From positions 1-16,511 of the forward strand of contig CAZIHW010000060.1 in assembly GCA_964539045.1 (NCBI GenBank): a stretch of 16,511 nt of DNA. Reading direction: 5' to 3'. The position numbers and the translations under genes were made by a program. The notes beneath the pieces were generated by a model. That model saw nothing but the letters and a program-made list of their open reading frames with translations, was not told where the DNA came from and did not search any database. Below are positions 1 through 6,208 of the stretch, piece after piece (within the stretch, counting starts at the first letter, position 1; the number at the start of each line of letters is the position of its first letter). This DNA comes from UBA1227 sp964539045. Its GTDB lineage: Bacteria; Bacillota; Clostridia; Oscillospirales; Acutalibacteraceae.

Positions 1-1
1 C

Positions 2-733
2 GCAGTAGAACTCGGAGCTCTCGTCACTGTCCCGGTAATTATGTTTATATTCAGACATAACAAGGAAAAGGTGGAAAAGGTAGTCCCAACAAAAGTAACT
101 AATTATGTTCCAACTTTCCTTTTACTTGGAACCATAGTAACTCTTATAATTGCAAGCTTCATACCGAACAAGCCTGCTGTTACAAACGGTATTATCTGCG
201 TTACATACTTTATAATCGGTGTTATATACTCTTACTTACGCAACAAAAACTTTGATACAGCTAAGAAAGCCTTTAAAGAGATCGACTATGAAACCATATT
301 GCTGCTAGCCAGCCTTTTCGTGGTAATAGGCAGTATAACAGAAGCCGGAATAATAAAAGACATCAGCACTATGTTTGTAAAGTTCGGCGGTAACAATCTG
401 TTCCTGTTGTATACATTAATCGTGTGGGCTTCTGTGCTCATCTCTGCGTTTATCGATAATATTCCTTATGTTGCCACCATGCTTCCTGTAGTATCAGGCA
501 TCGGTGCTGCCATGGGTATTGACCCCACTCTCTTGTACTTCGGCCTTTTGACCGGCGCCACACTGGGAGGCAATATAACTCCTATCGGAGCCTCTGCCAA
601 CATAGCGGGTATCGGTATACTCAGAAAAGAAGGTTACACTGTTAAAAATACCGACTTCTTCAAGATTGGTATTCCATTCACGCTCTGTGCCGTAACATGC
701 GGATACCTCTACTGCTGGTTTATATGGTCGTAG
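2..733 (+). CDS. ArsB/NhaD-type (SLC13/ion transporter superfamily) permease, C-terminal part
   Basis: The reading frame is open from the first bases of the window, so the 5' end lies outside it; the internal ATG at 41 is not needed as a start. About 243 residues are visible. The sequence is almost all hydrophobic helices separated by short loops, with one charged cytoplasmic-type linker (HNKEKVEKV). Features typical of the ion transporter superfamily (ArsB, NhaD, SLC13-like) are the IDYETILLLASLFVVIG segment, the SAFIDNIPYVATMLP hairpin and the glycine-rich GATLGGNITPIGASANI signature near the C-terminus. It should be an inner-membrane carrier, either an ion:proton antiporter or an anion/arsenite type; the substrate cannot be read from this fragment. 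A hydrophobic micro-ORF follows 88 bp downstream on the same strand before a terminator, so the two may be co-transcribed. Confidence 0.85.
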   Translation, partial: AVELGALVTVPVIMFIFRHNKEKVEKVVPTKVTNYVPTFLLLGTIVTLIIASFIPNKPAVTNGIICVTYFIIGVIYSYLRNKNFDTAKKAFKEIDYETILLLASLFVVIGSITEAGIIKDISTMFVKFGGNNLFLLYTLIVWASVLISAFIDNIPYVATMLPVVSGIGAAMGIDPTLLYFGLLTGATLGGNITPIGASANIAGIGILRKEGYTVKNTDFFKIGIPFTLCAVTCGYLYCWFIWS

Positions 734-821
734 GGATTTCCCCGGAATGGACACGGACAAATCTGAAACGCTTCCGTAGCCTGTATTGTGCTATTGCTAC
801 CGAAAATAAGGAGGTAGTGAA

Positions 822-893
822 ATGTTCTGGATTATATGTATTTTGATTTTTCCCCTTGCGATATTGGGAGAGTTGATGAAATACACGAAATAA
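822..893 (+). CDS. 23-residue hydrophobic micro-protein
   Basis: A 23-codon frame reads M-F-W-I-I-C-I-L-I-F-P-L-A-I-L-G-E-L-M-K-Y-T-K and ends in TAA. Residues 2-15 are hydrophobic and the C-terminus carries a charged E-x-x-x-K-x-x-K tail, which fits one short membrane helix with the C-terminus inside. The start is supported by AAGGAGGT at 808-815, one of the best ribosome binding sites in the window, 6 bases before the ATG. It sits between a membrane permease and a terminator (905-934), the position expected of a small subunit or regulator of the transporter. No homologue is recognised. The strong ribosome binding site, the hydrophobic pattern and the immediate terminator are the evidence for a real gene; a chance ORF is still possible. 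Confidence 0.55.
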   Translation: MFWIICILIFPLAILGELMKYTK

Positions 894-904
894 GAAGCAT
901 ACAG

Positions 905-934
905 AAAACCACCCGGACAAATCCGGGTGGTTTT
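905..934 (+). terminator. Intrinsic terminator after the permease/micro-ORF
   Basis: AAAACCACCCGGA (905-917) pairs perfectly with TCCGGGTGGTTTT (922-934) around a CAAA loop. The 3' arm ends in a T run. It lies 11 bases after the micro-ORF stop and closes the plus-strand unit. Confidence 0.9.
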
Positions 935-983
935 CCTTGCGTTTTTATGTTTGGGTTTAGACAAAAAATTTTTTGTCGTTTTG

Positions 984-1023
984 GGCAAAAAAAGCCCCTG
1001 AAAACGTTGTGTTTTCAAGGGCT
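984..1023 (-). terminator. Intrinsic terminator of the rplM-rpsI unit
   Basis: On the minus strand a 13-bp stem with one mismatch (positions 993-1005 against 1011-1023, loop 1006-1010) is followed by a run of seven T (plus-strand A run 987-993). It is 27 bases after the rpsI stop codon. Confidence 0.88.
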
Positions 1024-1050
1024 GCATAATTTTTGATATTTGGTTGCGTT

Positions 1051-1449
1051 TTATCTTTTCGAGAACTGTGGTGCACGACGAGCACCTTTGAGGCCGTACT
1101 TCTTTCTTTCCTTCATACGTGGGTCACGAGTGAGGAATCCGGCCTTCTTAAGCTGAGGACGAAGAGCCTCATCGTACTGCAAAAGAGCACGGGAAAGTCC
1201 GTGACGGATGGCACCTGCCTGACCTGAAACACCGCCGCCGTTAACACGGCAAACGATATCAAACTTCTCTGTAAGACCGAGAAGCTCGAGAGGCTGACGA
1301 ACAATAAGCTTCAATGTTTCAAGACCAAAGTAATCATCAATATCTCTTTCATTGATTGTGATCTTTCCGTTGCCCGGATAAACACGTACACGAGCTACAG
1401 AACTCTTTCTACGACCTGTACCGTAAAAATATGGATTATCATTATACAT
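1051..1449 (-). CDS. rpsI: 30S ribosomal protein S9 (uS9)
   Basis: 132 residues, the normal bacterial length. After a short N-terminal extension (MYNDNPYFYG) the protein begins the S9 core TGRRKSSVARVRVYPGNGKI. It keeps the G-G-G-x-S-G-Q-A-x-A-x-R-H-G-L-x-R-A-L loop and ends in the conserved basic tail KGARRAPQFSKR, which in S9 reaches the P-site tRNA in the 30S head. The start is fixed by AAGGAGG about 10 bases upstream. The gene begins 20 bases after the rplM stop, the usual rplM-rpsI arrangement, and both share the promoter upstream of rplM and the terminator at 984-1023. Confidence 0.98.
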   Translation of the reverse strand: MYNDNPYFYGTGRRKSSVARVRVYPGNGKITINERDIDDYFGLETLKLIVRQPLELLGLTEKFDIVCRVNGGGVSGQAGAIRHGLSRALLQYDEALRPQLKKAGFLTRDPRMKERKKYGLKGARRAPQFSKR

Positions 1450-1469
1450 ATTCGTTCATCCTCCTTCTC

Positions 1470-1898
1470 TTAAAATTCACGTGCTTCAGGGCTCTGAGCG
1501 GCATGCGGATGCTCTGCGCCTTTGTAAACACGAAGTCTTGTGAGAGCCTTACGTCCTATTGTTGTATCAGGGAGCATACCCTTAACAGCCTTTGTAATAG
1601 CGAACTCCGGCTTTGTCTGCATAAGATCCTTGTACTTAACTTCCTTCATGTTACCGATGTAACCTGTGTGATGATAGTACATTTTTTGATCAAGCTTTTT
1701 ACCTGTAAGAACAACCTTCTCAGCGTTTATGATAACAACGTGGTCACCACAATCGGCATGAGGAGCAAATGTTGGCTTATGCTTACCACGAAGAAGAGTA
1801 GCAGCCTCAGCAGCAAGTGCGCCGAGAGTCTTGCCTTCTGCGTCAAGCAAATACCACTTGCGGGTGATGTCGCCTGCTTTTGGCATATAAGTTGACAT
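1470..1898 (-). CDS. rplM: 50S ribosomal protein L13 (uL13)
   Basis: 142 residues, full length. Diagnostic L13 stretches are ITRKWYLLDAEGKTLGALA near the N-terminus, LLRGKHKPTFAPHADCGDHV (about 36-55), YYHHTGYIG (about 74-82) and KGMLPDTTIGRKALTRLRVY (about 105-124). L13 is an early-assembly 23S rRNA-binding protein. The start is supported by AGGAGG (TATAGGAGGAATAAGTT before ATG). It is the first gene of the rplM-rpsI unit, with its own promoter and a short hairpin-forming leader. Confidence 0.98.
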   Translation of the reverse strand: MSTYMPKAGDITRKWYLLDAEGKTLGALAAEAATLLRGKHKPTFAPHADCGDHVVIINAEKVVLTGKKLDQKMYYHHTGYIGNMKEVKYKDLMQTKPEFAITKAVKGMLPDTTIGRKALTRLRVYKGAEHPHAAQSPEAREF

Positions 1899-1922
1899 AA
1901 CTTATTCCTCCTATAAAATACA

Positions 1923-1982
1923 GCCCATACGGGCAATGTTAAATTGCCTAGTTATAATAGCACTCTGAAAAGAACAAGTCAA
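1923..1982 (-). promoter_or_regulatory. rplM-rpsI promoter and hairpin leader
   Basis: On the minus strand TTGACT (1977-1982) and TATTAT (1954-1959) are separated by 17 bases, a good sigma-A promoter; transcription should begin near 1947. The first bases of the transcript form GCAAT/ATTGC (1943-1947 with 1933-1937), and next to it GCCC-GTAT-GGGC (1923-1934). The two hairpins share two bases and so are partly exclusive. The second lies just before the rplM ribosome binding site. Firmicutes often carry an autoregulatory L13 leader here; this one is only a candidate, because I cannot match it to the published consensus by eye. Confidence 0.6.
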
Positions 1983-2074
1983 TATAATTTTTTCATTTTT
2001 TTAATCTATGTTTTGATATCTCCCGTTTTCTCACGTTTTCTCCTGTTTTTATACAATTTGCTCGTTCACCATTT

Positions 2075-2119
2075 TCAAAAACAGAGGCAGATACAATCAT
2101 CTTGATTATATCTGCCTCT
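2075..2119 (-). terminator. Intrinsic terminator of mgtE
   Basis: AGAGGCAGATA (2083-2093) pairs with TATCTGCCTCT (2109-2119). The loop continues the helix with AATCA/TGATT, giving about 16 paired bases around a TCT tip. On the minus strand the stem is followed by GTTTTTG. It lies about 55 bases after the mgtE stop. Confidence 0.85.
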
Positions 2120-2173
2120 TATCAATTTCTGCCTTTTATCAATTATTCTGTTATTCTGTTCAGCTCTGTAAAA

Positions 2174-3526
2174 TCACAGAAGGAAAACTTTTGCCAATGC
2201 AAAATAGATCAGCAAGCTTAAGGAGTCTACTAAAGTTGAGATAACAGGACCGGCTATAACAGCAGGGTCTATTTTCATCACTTTAGCAAGCATCGGAAGC
2301 ATACAACCTATCATTTTGGCCATAACAACCGCAAAGAACATTGCAAGGGAAACTATTACATAAACCTCAATAGAACCGCTTCCACCCAGGACAAGCATAC
2401 GCAGGAAGTTAACCCCGCCGAGTACAACACCGCAAATAAGGGCCACCCTTATCTCTTTGAACAGTACACGGAACCAATCCTTAAGTTCTATTTCTCCCAG
2501 AGCCAAAGAACGAATAGCCAAAGTTGAGCTTTGGTTGCCCGCATTACCACCCGTACCCGTTATGATAGGTATAGCAGCAGTGAGACCTGTAAGTACCGCC
2601 AGCATGTCCTCAAACGATTGAATAATGGAGCCCGTCAATGTAGCCGAAATCATAAGTATAAGAAGCCAGCCTATGCGGTTTTTTACAAGCACAAAGACCG
2701 GAGTCTTAAGATACTCATCCTCAGAAGGCAAAAGGGCTGCCATCTTTTCGAAGTCCTCTGTGGTCTCTTCTTCGATGATATCCATAATATCGTCGATTGT
2801 AACGATACCGACAAGACGGTCCTCGTTGTCTACTACAGGTACGGCGAGAAGGTCATACCTCTTAGCAATGTCCGCAACCTTTTCCTGGTCATCCATTGTA
2901 TTCACGGAAACGAGTTGTTTTTCGTCATCCATTATATCCCTGAGCAATGCATCAGAATCATTAAACACCAAATCTGCAAGGTCAATTGTTCCCTTAAGGT
3001 GTCGGCTGTTATCTATGCAATAACAGGTGTAAATTGTTTCCTTATCTATACCTGTCCTTCTGATGTGGGATATAGCCTCCGAAACTGTCAATCTATCGTG
3101 AAGTTCAACCATCTCATTGGTCATGATACTTCCCGCAGAATCCTCCGGATAGCTCAAATAAGTGTTGATCAGCTTTCGTGTCTCAGGCGTTGCATTGCGA
3201 AGAATTCTGGTCACCAAATTTGCCGGAACCTCTTCTACCAGGTCAACGACATCGTCCAGGAAAAGTTCATCAACAAGTTTTCTAAGCTCTGTATCGGTTA
3301 TAGAGGAAATAATATTCCCCTGCTCACCTGACTCCAGATAAGCGAAAACATCGGCAGAGATGTCCTTGGGCAATATACGGAACACCTTAATCATAATTTC
3401 CGGTTCAAGCTCACCTATAAACTCTGCTATGTCTACTTCTCTGAGCTCGGAAAGTTCATTTCTGAGTTCAGAGAAATTGCCGCTCTCAGTCAATTCGATA
3501 AGTTTTTCAAAGTTTCTCTCTTCCAT
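2174..3526 (-). CDS. mgtE: MgtE-family magnesium transporter/channel
   Basis: 450 residues, the full family length. Residues about 1-125 form the charged helical MgtE N domain. About 130-255 contain two CBS repeats (DSAGSIMTNEMVEL; LLAVPVVDNEDRLVGIVTIDDI), the Mg2+-sensing part. From about 285 to the end come five hydrophobic segments. The pore signature PIITGTGGNAGNQSSTLAIR is intact, and the last helix keeps DPAVIAGPVISTLVDS with the pore Asp (about residue 434) known to bind Mg2+ in this family. The protein imports Mg2+ (perhaps also Co2+) and closes when cytosolic Mg2+ is high. The start has a GGGAGG ribosome binding site 9 bases upstream, but that site is buried in an 11-bp hairpin, so translation is probably regulated. 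The gene is monocistronic, with its own terminator. Confidence 0.96.
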   Translation of the reverse strand: MEERNFEKLIELTESGNFSELRNELSELREVDIAEFIGELEPEIMIKVFRILPKDISADVFAYLESGEQGNIISSITDTELRKLVDELFLDDVVDLVEEVPANLVTRILRNATPETRKLINTYLSYPEDSAGSIMTNEMVELHDRLTVSEAISHIRRTGIDKETIYTCYCIDNSRHLKGTIDLADLVFNDSDALLRDIMDDEKQLVSVNTMDDQEKVADIAKRYDLLAVPVVDNEDRLVGIVTIDDIMDIIEEETTEDFEKMAALLPSEDEYLKTPVFVLVKNRIGWLLILMISATLTGSIIQSFEDMLAVLTGLTAAIPIITGTGGNAGNQSSTLAIRSLALGEIELKDWFRVLFKEIRVALICGVVLGGVNFLRMLVLGGSGSIEVYVIVSLAMFFAVVMAKMIGCMLPMLAKVMKIDPAVIAGPVISTLVDSLSLLIYFALAKVFLL

Positions 3527-3534
3527 ATAATAAG

Positions 3535-3711
3535 ACCTCCCAACTCACACATACGAGTTGGGAGGACACAAATACTGATATATAAGCAAACAACCCAAAA
3601 GGGTTCACTCTTTATAAGAAGTGACCCACTCGTACATGATGTTTTTATTGACACTCAAAAAATAGGTAATGCAACTTCGCTTCCCGTCGCAATCCATTAC
3701 GTGGTCACCCC
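3535..3711 (-). promoter_or_regulatory. Structured 5' leader RNA of mgtE, riboswitch-like candidate
   Basis: In the mgtE mRNA four helices can be drawn. P1: GTGACC (3703-3708) with GGTCAC (3621-3626), extendable by two pairs past a bulge. P2, inside P1: GTAAT/ATTAC (3696-3700 with 3666-3670) continued by GCGAC/GTTGC (3686-3690 with 3671-3675), with an asymmetric GGATT bulge. H2: GGGTCACTT with GAGTGaACCC (3619-3627 with 3601-3610), which competes with P1 for GGGTCAC. H3: AACCC-TTTT-GGGTT (3592-3605), which competes with H2. A fourth hairpin masks the ribosome binding site (separate entry). Such mutually exclusive helices are what a metabolite- or ion-sensing leader looks like. I do not see the M-box (ykoK) core, so the class is unidentified. 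Confidence 0.5.
3536..3565 (-). promoter_or_regulatory. Hairpin sequestering the mgtE ribosome binding site
   Basis: CCTCCCAACTC (3555-3565 read on the minus strand) and GAGTTGGGAGG (3536-3546) form a perfect 11-bp stem with an 8-base loop. The mRNA 3' arm contains GGGAGG, the only Shine-Dalgarno of mgtE, ending 9 bases before its ATG, so the closed hairpin should block initiation. An upstream GAGTGGG (3625-3631, part of P1 of the leader) could pair with the CCCAACTC arm and release the site. Confidence 0.7.
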
Positions 3712-3723
3712 TTTATTACAAAT

Positions 3724-3763
3724 CTATATCGATACATGAAAAACTATATTGATACATGAAAAT
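3724..3763. repeat. Two tandem 20-bp direct repeats upstream of mgtE
   Basis: Units 3724-3743 and 3744-3763 both read CTATAT(C/T)GATACATGAAAA and differ at two positions. A third partial CGATAT follows at 3764. They lie between the likely mgtE promoter and the structured leader, so they are either operator repeats or part of the transcript 5' end. Confidence 0.8.
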
Positions 3764-3784
3764 CGATATGTTAACTGCTTTTTT

Positions 3785-3813
3785 AGTTTAAACCCGAAGA
3801 ATGCAAAAATCAA
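3785..3813 (-). promoter_or_regulatory. Putative mgtE promoter overlapping the trpS stop codon
   Basis: On the minus strand TTGATT (3808-3813) and TAAACT (3785-3790) are 17 bases apart. The -35 box overlaps the TGA of trpS. No terminator is visible between trpS and mgtE, so read-through from trpS into the mgtE leader is also possible. Confidence 0.45.
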
Positions 3814-4823
3814 CCCTTAAATTGATAGAAGCCAATCTTCTTCATAGCCTTATCAAGAGTTCTTTGAGAAATCTTTGCAGCAACCTCGGCTCCGGCTTTC
3901 ATACATTCCTCAAGATAGGCTCTTTCATTAACAAGCCTTGAAAATTCATCCTGTATCGGCTTAAGCTCTGCTATAACTGCATCGGCAACAGAAACCTTAA
4001 AGTCTCCGTAACCTTTACCCTCAAACTCTGTTTCTATCTCACTATATGATTTTCCCGTGCAGCATGAATATATGCTCATAAGGTTGTTAACGCCGTCTTT
4101 TCCCTCTGCATAACAAACCTTAGCCTCAGAATCCGTTACGGCACTCTTGAGTTTCTTAAGAATAACATCGGGAGTATCAAGCATGGATATATAACCCTTA
4201 GGATTCGAATCGGATTTTGACATTTTCTTCGTCGGATCCTGGAGAGACATCACCCTTGCGCCCTCTTTTACTATGAGAGGTTCGGGAGTATTAAATGTCT
4301 GACCATACAAACCGTTGAATCTATCTGCTATATCCCTTGCTATCTCAAGATGCTGTTTCTGATCCGCTCCGACAGGAACATAGTCTGCTTGATAGAGAAG
4401 TATATCCGCGGCCATAAGAGCCGGATAGGTGAACAAACCCACATTTATATTGTCGGCATGTGACTTTGACTTATCTTTAAACTGTGTCATTCTTGACATC
4501 TCGCCGAACTGTGTATAGCAATCCAGTATCCATCCGAGTTGAGCATGAGTGGGAACCTGGCTTTGTACGAATATTATATTCTTCTTAGGATCAAGTCCTA
4601 TGGCAATCAAAAGAGCATACATATTTCTTATCTGCTCACGAAATTTAACCGGATCCTGCCTTACCGTGATGGCATGAAGGTCCGCAACGCCGAAAGCACA
4701 ATCATACTCTTCTGCTATATCGTTCCAATTCTTGAGCGCACCGAGATAATTTCCCAAAGTCGGGGTTCCACTCGGCTGAATCAAGCTCAATACCTTTTTC
4801 TTCTTTTCTACCTGGTTCTCCAT
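3810..4823 (-). CDS. trpS: Tryptophanyl-tRNA synthetase
   Basis: 337 residues, the usual bacterial TrpRS length. The class I HIGH-type motif appears as QPSGTPTLGNYLGAL (about 16-30). The tryptophan/ATP pocket region ADILLYQADYVPVGADQKQH is at 139-158 and the KMSKS loop, KKMSKSDSN, at 199-207. The enzyme charges tRNA-Trp in the cytoplasm. The start has AGAGGT 7 bases upstream. It begins 22 bases after the aminotransferase stop, so the two are probably one transcript. No T-box leader is visible directly before it. Confidence 0.97.
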   Translation of the reverse strand: MENQVEKKKKVLSLIQPSGTPTLGNYLGALKNWNDIAEEYDCAFGVADLHAITVRQDPVKFREQIRNMYALLIAIGLDPKKNIIFVQSQVPTHAQLGWILDCYTQFGEMSRMTQFKDKSKSHADNINVGLFTYPALMAADILLYQADYVPVGADQKQHLEIARDIADRFNGLYGQTFNTPEPLIVKEGARVMSLQDPTKKMSKSDSNPKGYISMLDTPDVILKKLKSAVTDSEAKVCYAEGKDGVNNLMSIYSCCTGKSYSEIETEFEGKGYGDFKVSVADAVIAELKPIQDEFSRLVNERAYLEECMKAGAEVAAKISQRTLDKAMKKIGFYQFKG

Positions 4824-4845
4824 GTTTATTTACCTCTTTTGCCGC

Positions 4846-6048
4846 TTATTTAAGCATAGATTTGGCAAGCTCGCCCAAAATTTTCATACCCTTTACTATT
4901 TCTTCATCCGAAGGCGTGGAAAAGTTCAAACGAATATACTGCGTTTTTTCCGACTCGTCGGTGAGGAAAGCCACTCCGGGTACGACTGCCACATGCAAAT
5001 CAGCAGCCTTTTGACAGAATGTGAGCATATCTATATCATCTATAAGTTTACACCATACGAACAGACCGCCTTGCGGCTTTACATAAGTTACATATTCACC
5101 AAGTTCCGAATCTATCAAGCCACATAAGAGCTCAAGCTTACGCTTATATATATCGTGCATCCTGTCCATATGGGCATTTACATCGCACTCCTTGAGCCAT
5201 CTATAAACAAGAAGCTGTGAGAACATAGCGGTATGAACATCGCTGGTTTGCTTTCCCACCGTCATCTTTGAAATAAGCTCTTTCGGACCTATAGCATAAC
5301 CTACACGTATACCCGGAGAAATAACCTTTGAAAATGTTCCCGCATAGACAACCCTACCCTCGGTGTCCAGCGTCTTTATAGCAGGGATGTCATCACCGTA
5401 AACCCTCAGATCTCCATAAGGGTTGTCCTCGAGTATTATTATGTCATACTTGCAGGCAAGATCATAAACAGCCTTTCTCTTTTCATATGACATAGTTACA
5501 CCGGCCGGATTTTGGAAGTTCGGAATGGTGTAAAGGAATTTAACTTTACTGTTCCTTTTCAGGACTTCCTCAAGGGCTTTAACATCAATTCCGTCATCCT
5601 CGAGAGGCACTCCCTCAAGTTGCGTACCATATGCTCTGAAGCAATTCAGAGAGCCTATGAAAGACGGGCTTTCACATGCTATAAAATCCCCCTCATTGCA
5701 AAGAACTTTGGTAACGAGATCCATTACCTGCTGTGCACCGCTTGTAACTATAAGCGCATCATCATCTGTTCCTACATTGTATCGGGACTTCGCATATTTT
5801 TTTAATTCATCTACTAATGGACCGTAGCCTTCCGTAACACCGTACTGTAATGCGAGAATCGGATCTTCTGAGAAAATCTCATTCGATATACGCTGAACAT
5901 CGGCAATCGGAAAAGCTTCCGGCGCAGGATTACCCGCTGCAAGTGCTATCGTTCCGGGTACCGATGACGCTTTAAGTATCTCTCTTACCATAGATGGTTT
6001 CATTCCGGCCATTTTGTCTGAAATGATATATTCTGTCTTCTTAGCCAT
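4846..6048 (-). CDS. PLP-dependent class I/II aminotransferase (aromatic/2-aminoadipate type)
   Basis: 400 residues. Fold type I aminotransferase landmarks are present in order: LQYGVTEGYGPL (about 67-78, substrate loop), TSGAQQVMDL (102-111, cofactor phosphate), IPNFQNPAG (175-183, the Asn contacting PLP), LEDNPYGDLR (206-215, the Asp on the pyridine nitrogen) and GTFSKVISPGIRVGY (237-251, with Lys241 as the likely Schiff-base lysine). The LEDNPYGDL and SKVISPG forms are typical of the LysN/ARO8/MocR-related group that transfers amino groups between 2-oxoglutarate and aromatic or aminoadipate-like substrates. There is no N-terminal GntR DNA-binding domain. It lies directly upstream of trpS, consistent with amino-acid metabolism, but substrate identity is not proven. 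Confidence 0.9.
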   Translation of the reverse strand: MAKKTEYIISDKMAGMKPSMVREILKASSVPGTIALAAGNPAPEAFPIADVQRISNEIFSEDPILALQYGVTEGYGPLVDELKKYAKSRYNVGTDDDALIVTSGAQQVMDLVTKVLCNEGDFIACESPSFIGSLNCFRAYGTQLEGVPLEDDGIDVKALEEVLKRNSKVKFLYTIPNFQNPAGVTMSYEKRKAVYDLACKYDIIILEDNPYGDLRVYGDDIPAIKTLDTEGRVVYAGTFSKVISPGIRVGYAIGPKELISKMTVGKQTSDVHTAMFSQLLVYRWLKECDVNAHMDRMHDIYKRKLELLCGLIDSELGEYVTYVKPQGGLFVWCKLIDDIDMLTFCQKAADLHVAVVPGVAFLTDESEKTQYIRLNFSTPSDEEIVKGMKILGELAKSMLK

Positions 6049-6106
6049 AATAATACGCCAACCTCTTAAAAAGAAATTTTGAATATTTGTATTCTACGCT
6101 TATCGC

Positions 6107-6128
6107 AATGTGAATATTTTATCACATT
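6107..6128. promoter_or_regulatory. Inverted-repeat operator candidate between aminotransferase and fba
   Basis: AATGTGA (6107-6113), 8 bases, TCACATT (6122-6128): a perfect 7-bp inverted repeat. It ends 10 bases before the fba -35 box and is about 60 bases upstream of the divergent aminotransferase. The TGTGA/TCACA half-sites resemble Crp/Fnr-type sites, but the spacing is 8 rather than 6, so the protein cannot be named. Confidence 0.5.
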
Positions 6129-6138
6129 ACAATACCTT

Positions 6139-6167
6139 TTGACAACGCCATTTTGCTAGTCTATAAT
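6139..6167 (+). promoter_or_regulatory. Consensus sigma-A promoter of fba
   Basis: TTGACA (6139-6144) and TATAAT (6162-6167) with exactly 17 bases between match the consensus at all 12 positions. Transcription should begin near 6174, giving a leader of about 35 bases. Confidence 0.92.
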
Positions 6168-6208
6168 ATAGTTATCTTTATATTTTAATAATTAGAGAGG
6201 TCATTTTT

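Noticed and set aside
961..976. Perfect AT palindrome ACAAAAAA/TTTTTTGT between the two convergent terminators
   Set aside because: Low-complexity A and T runs next to terminator tails explain it; no gene start is near.
1431..1895. 154-codon plus-strand frame opposite rplM
   Set aside because: Antisense shadow of a highly conserved ribosomal gene, rich in Cys, Leu and Ser, with no start signals.
2531..3331. 266-codon open frame on the plus strand opposite mgtE
   Set aside because: It lies antisense to a clear, conserved gene, has no ribosome binding site and its Cys/Arg/Ile-rich translation looks like no protein family.
3605..3637. Ten-codon leader peptide (M-Y-E-W-V-T-S-Y-K-E) in the mgtE leader, similar in idea to MgtL
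   Set aside because: The frame has ATG and TGA, but no ribosome binding site precedes it and it is not rich in Pro or acidic residues; a chance ORF is simpler.
3527..3720. M-box (ykoK) magnesium riboswitch upstream of mgtE
   Set aside because: The conserved GGUGAGGCUCCU-type core and the GACGCC-loop partner are not visible on the mRNA strand; the structure is therefore reported as unclassified.
6107..6128. Classical CRP site
   Set aside because: Half-sites look right, but the spacer is 8 rather than 6 bases and catabolite control in Clostridia normally uses CcpA cre sites; kept only as an unnamed inverted repeat.
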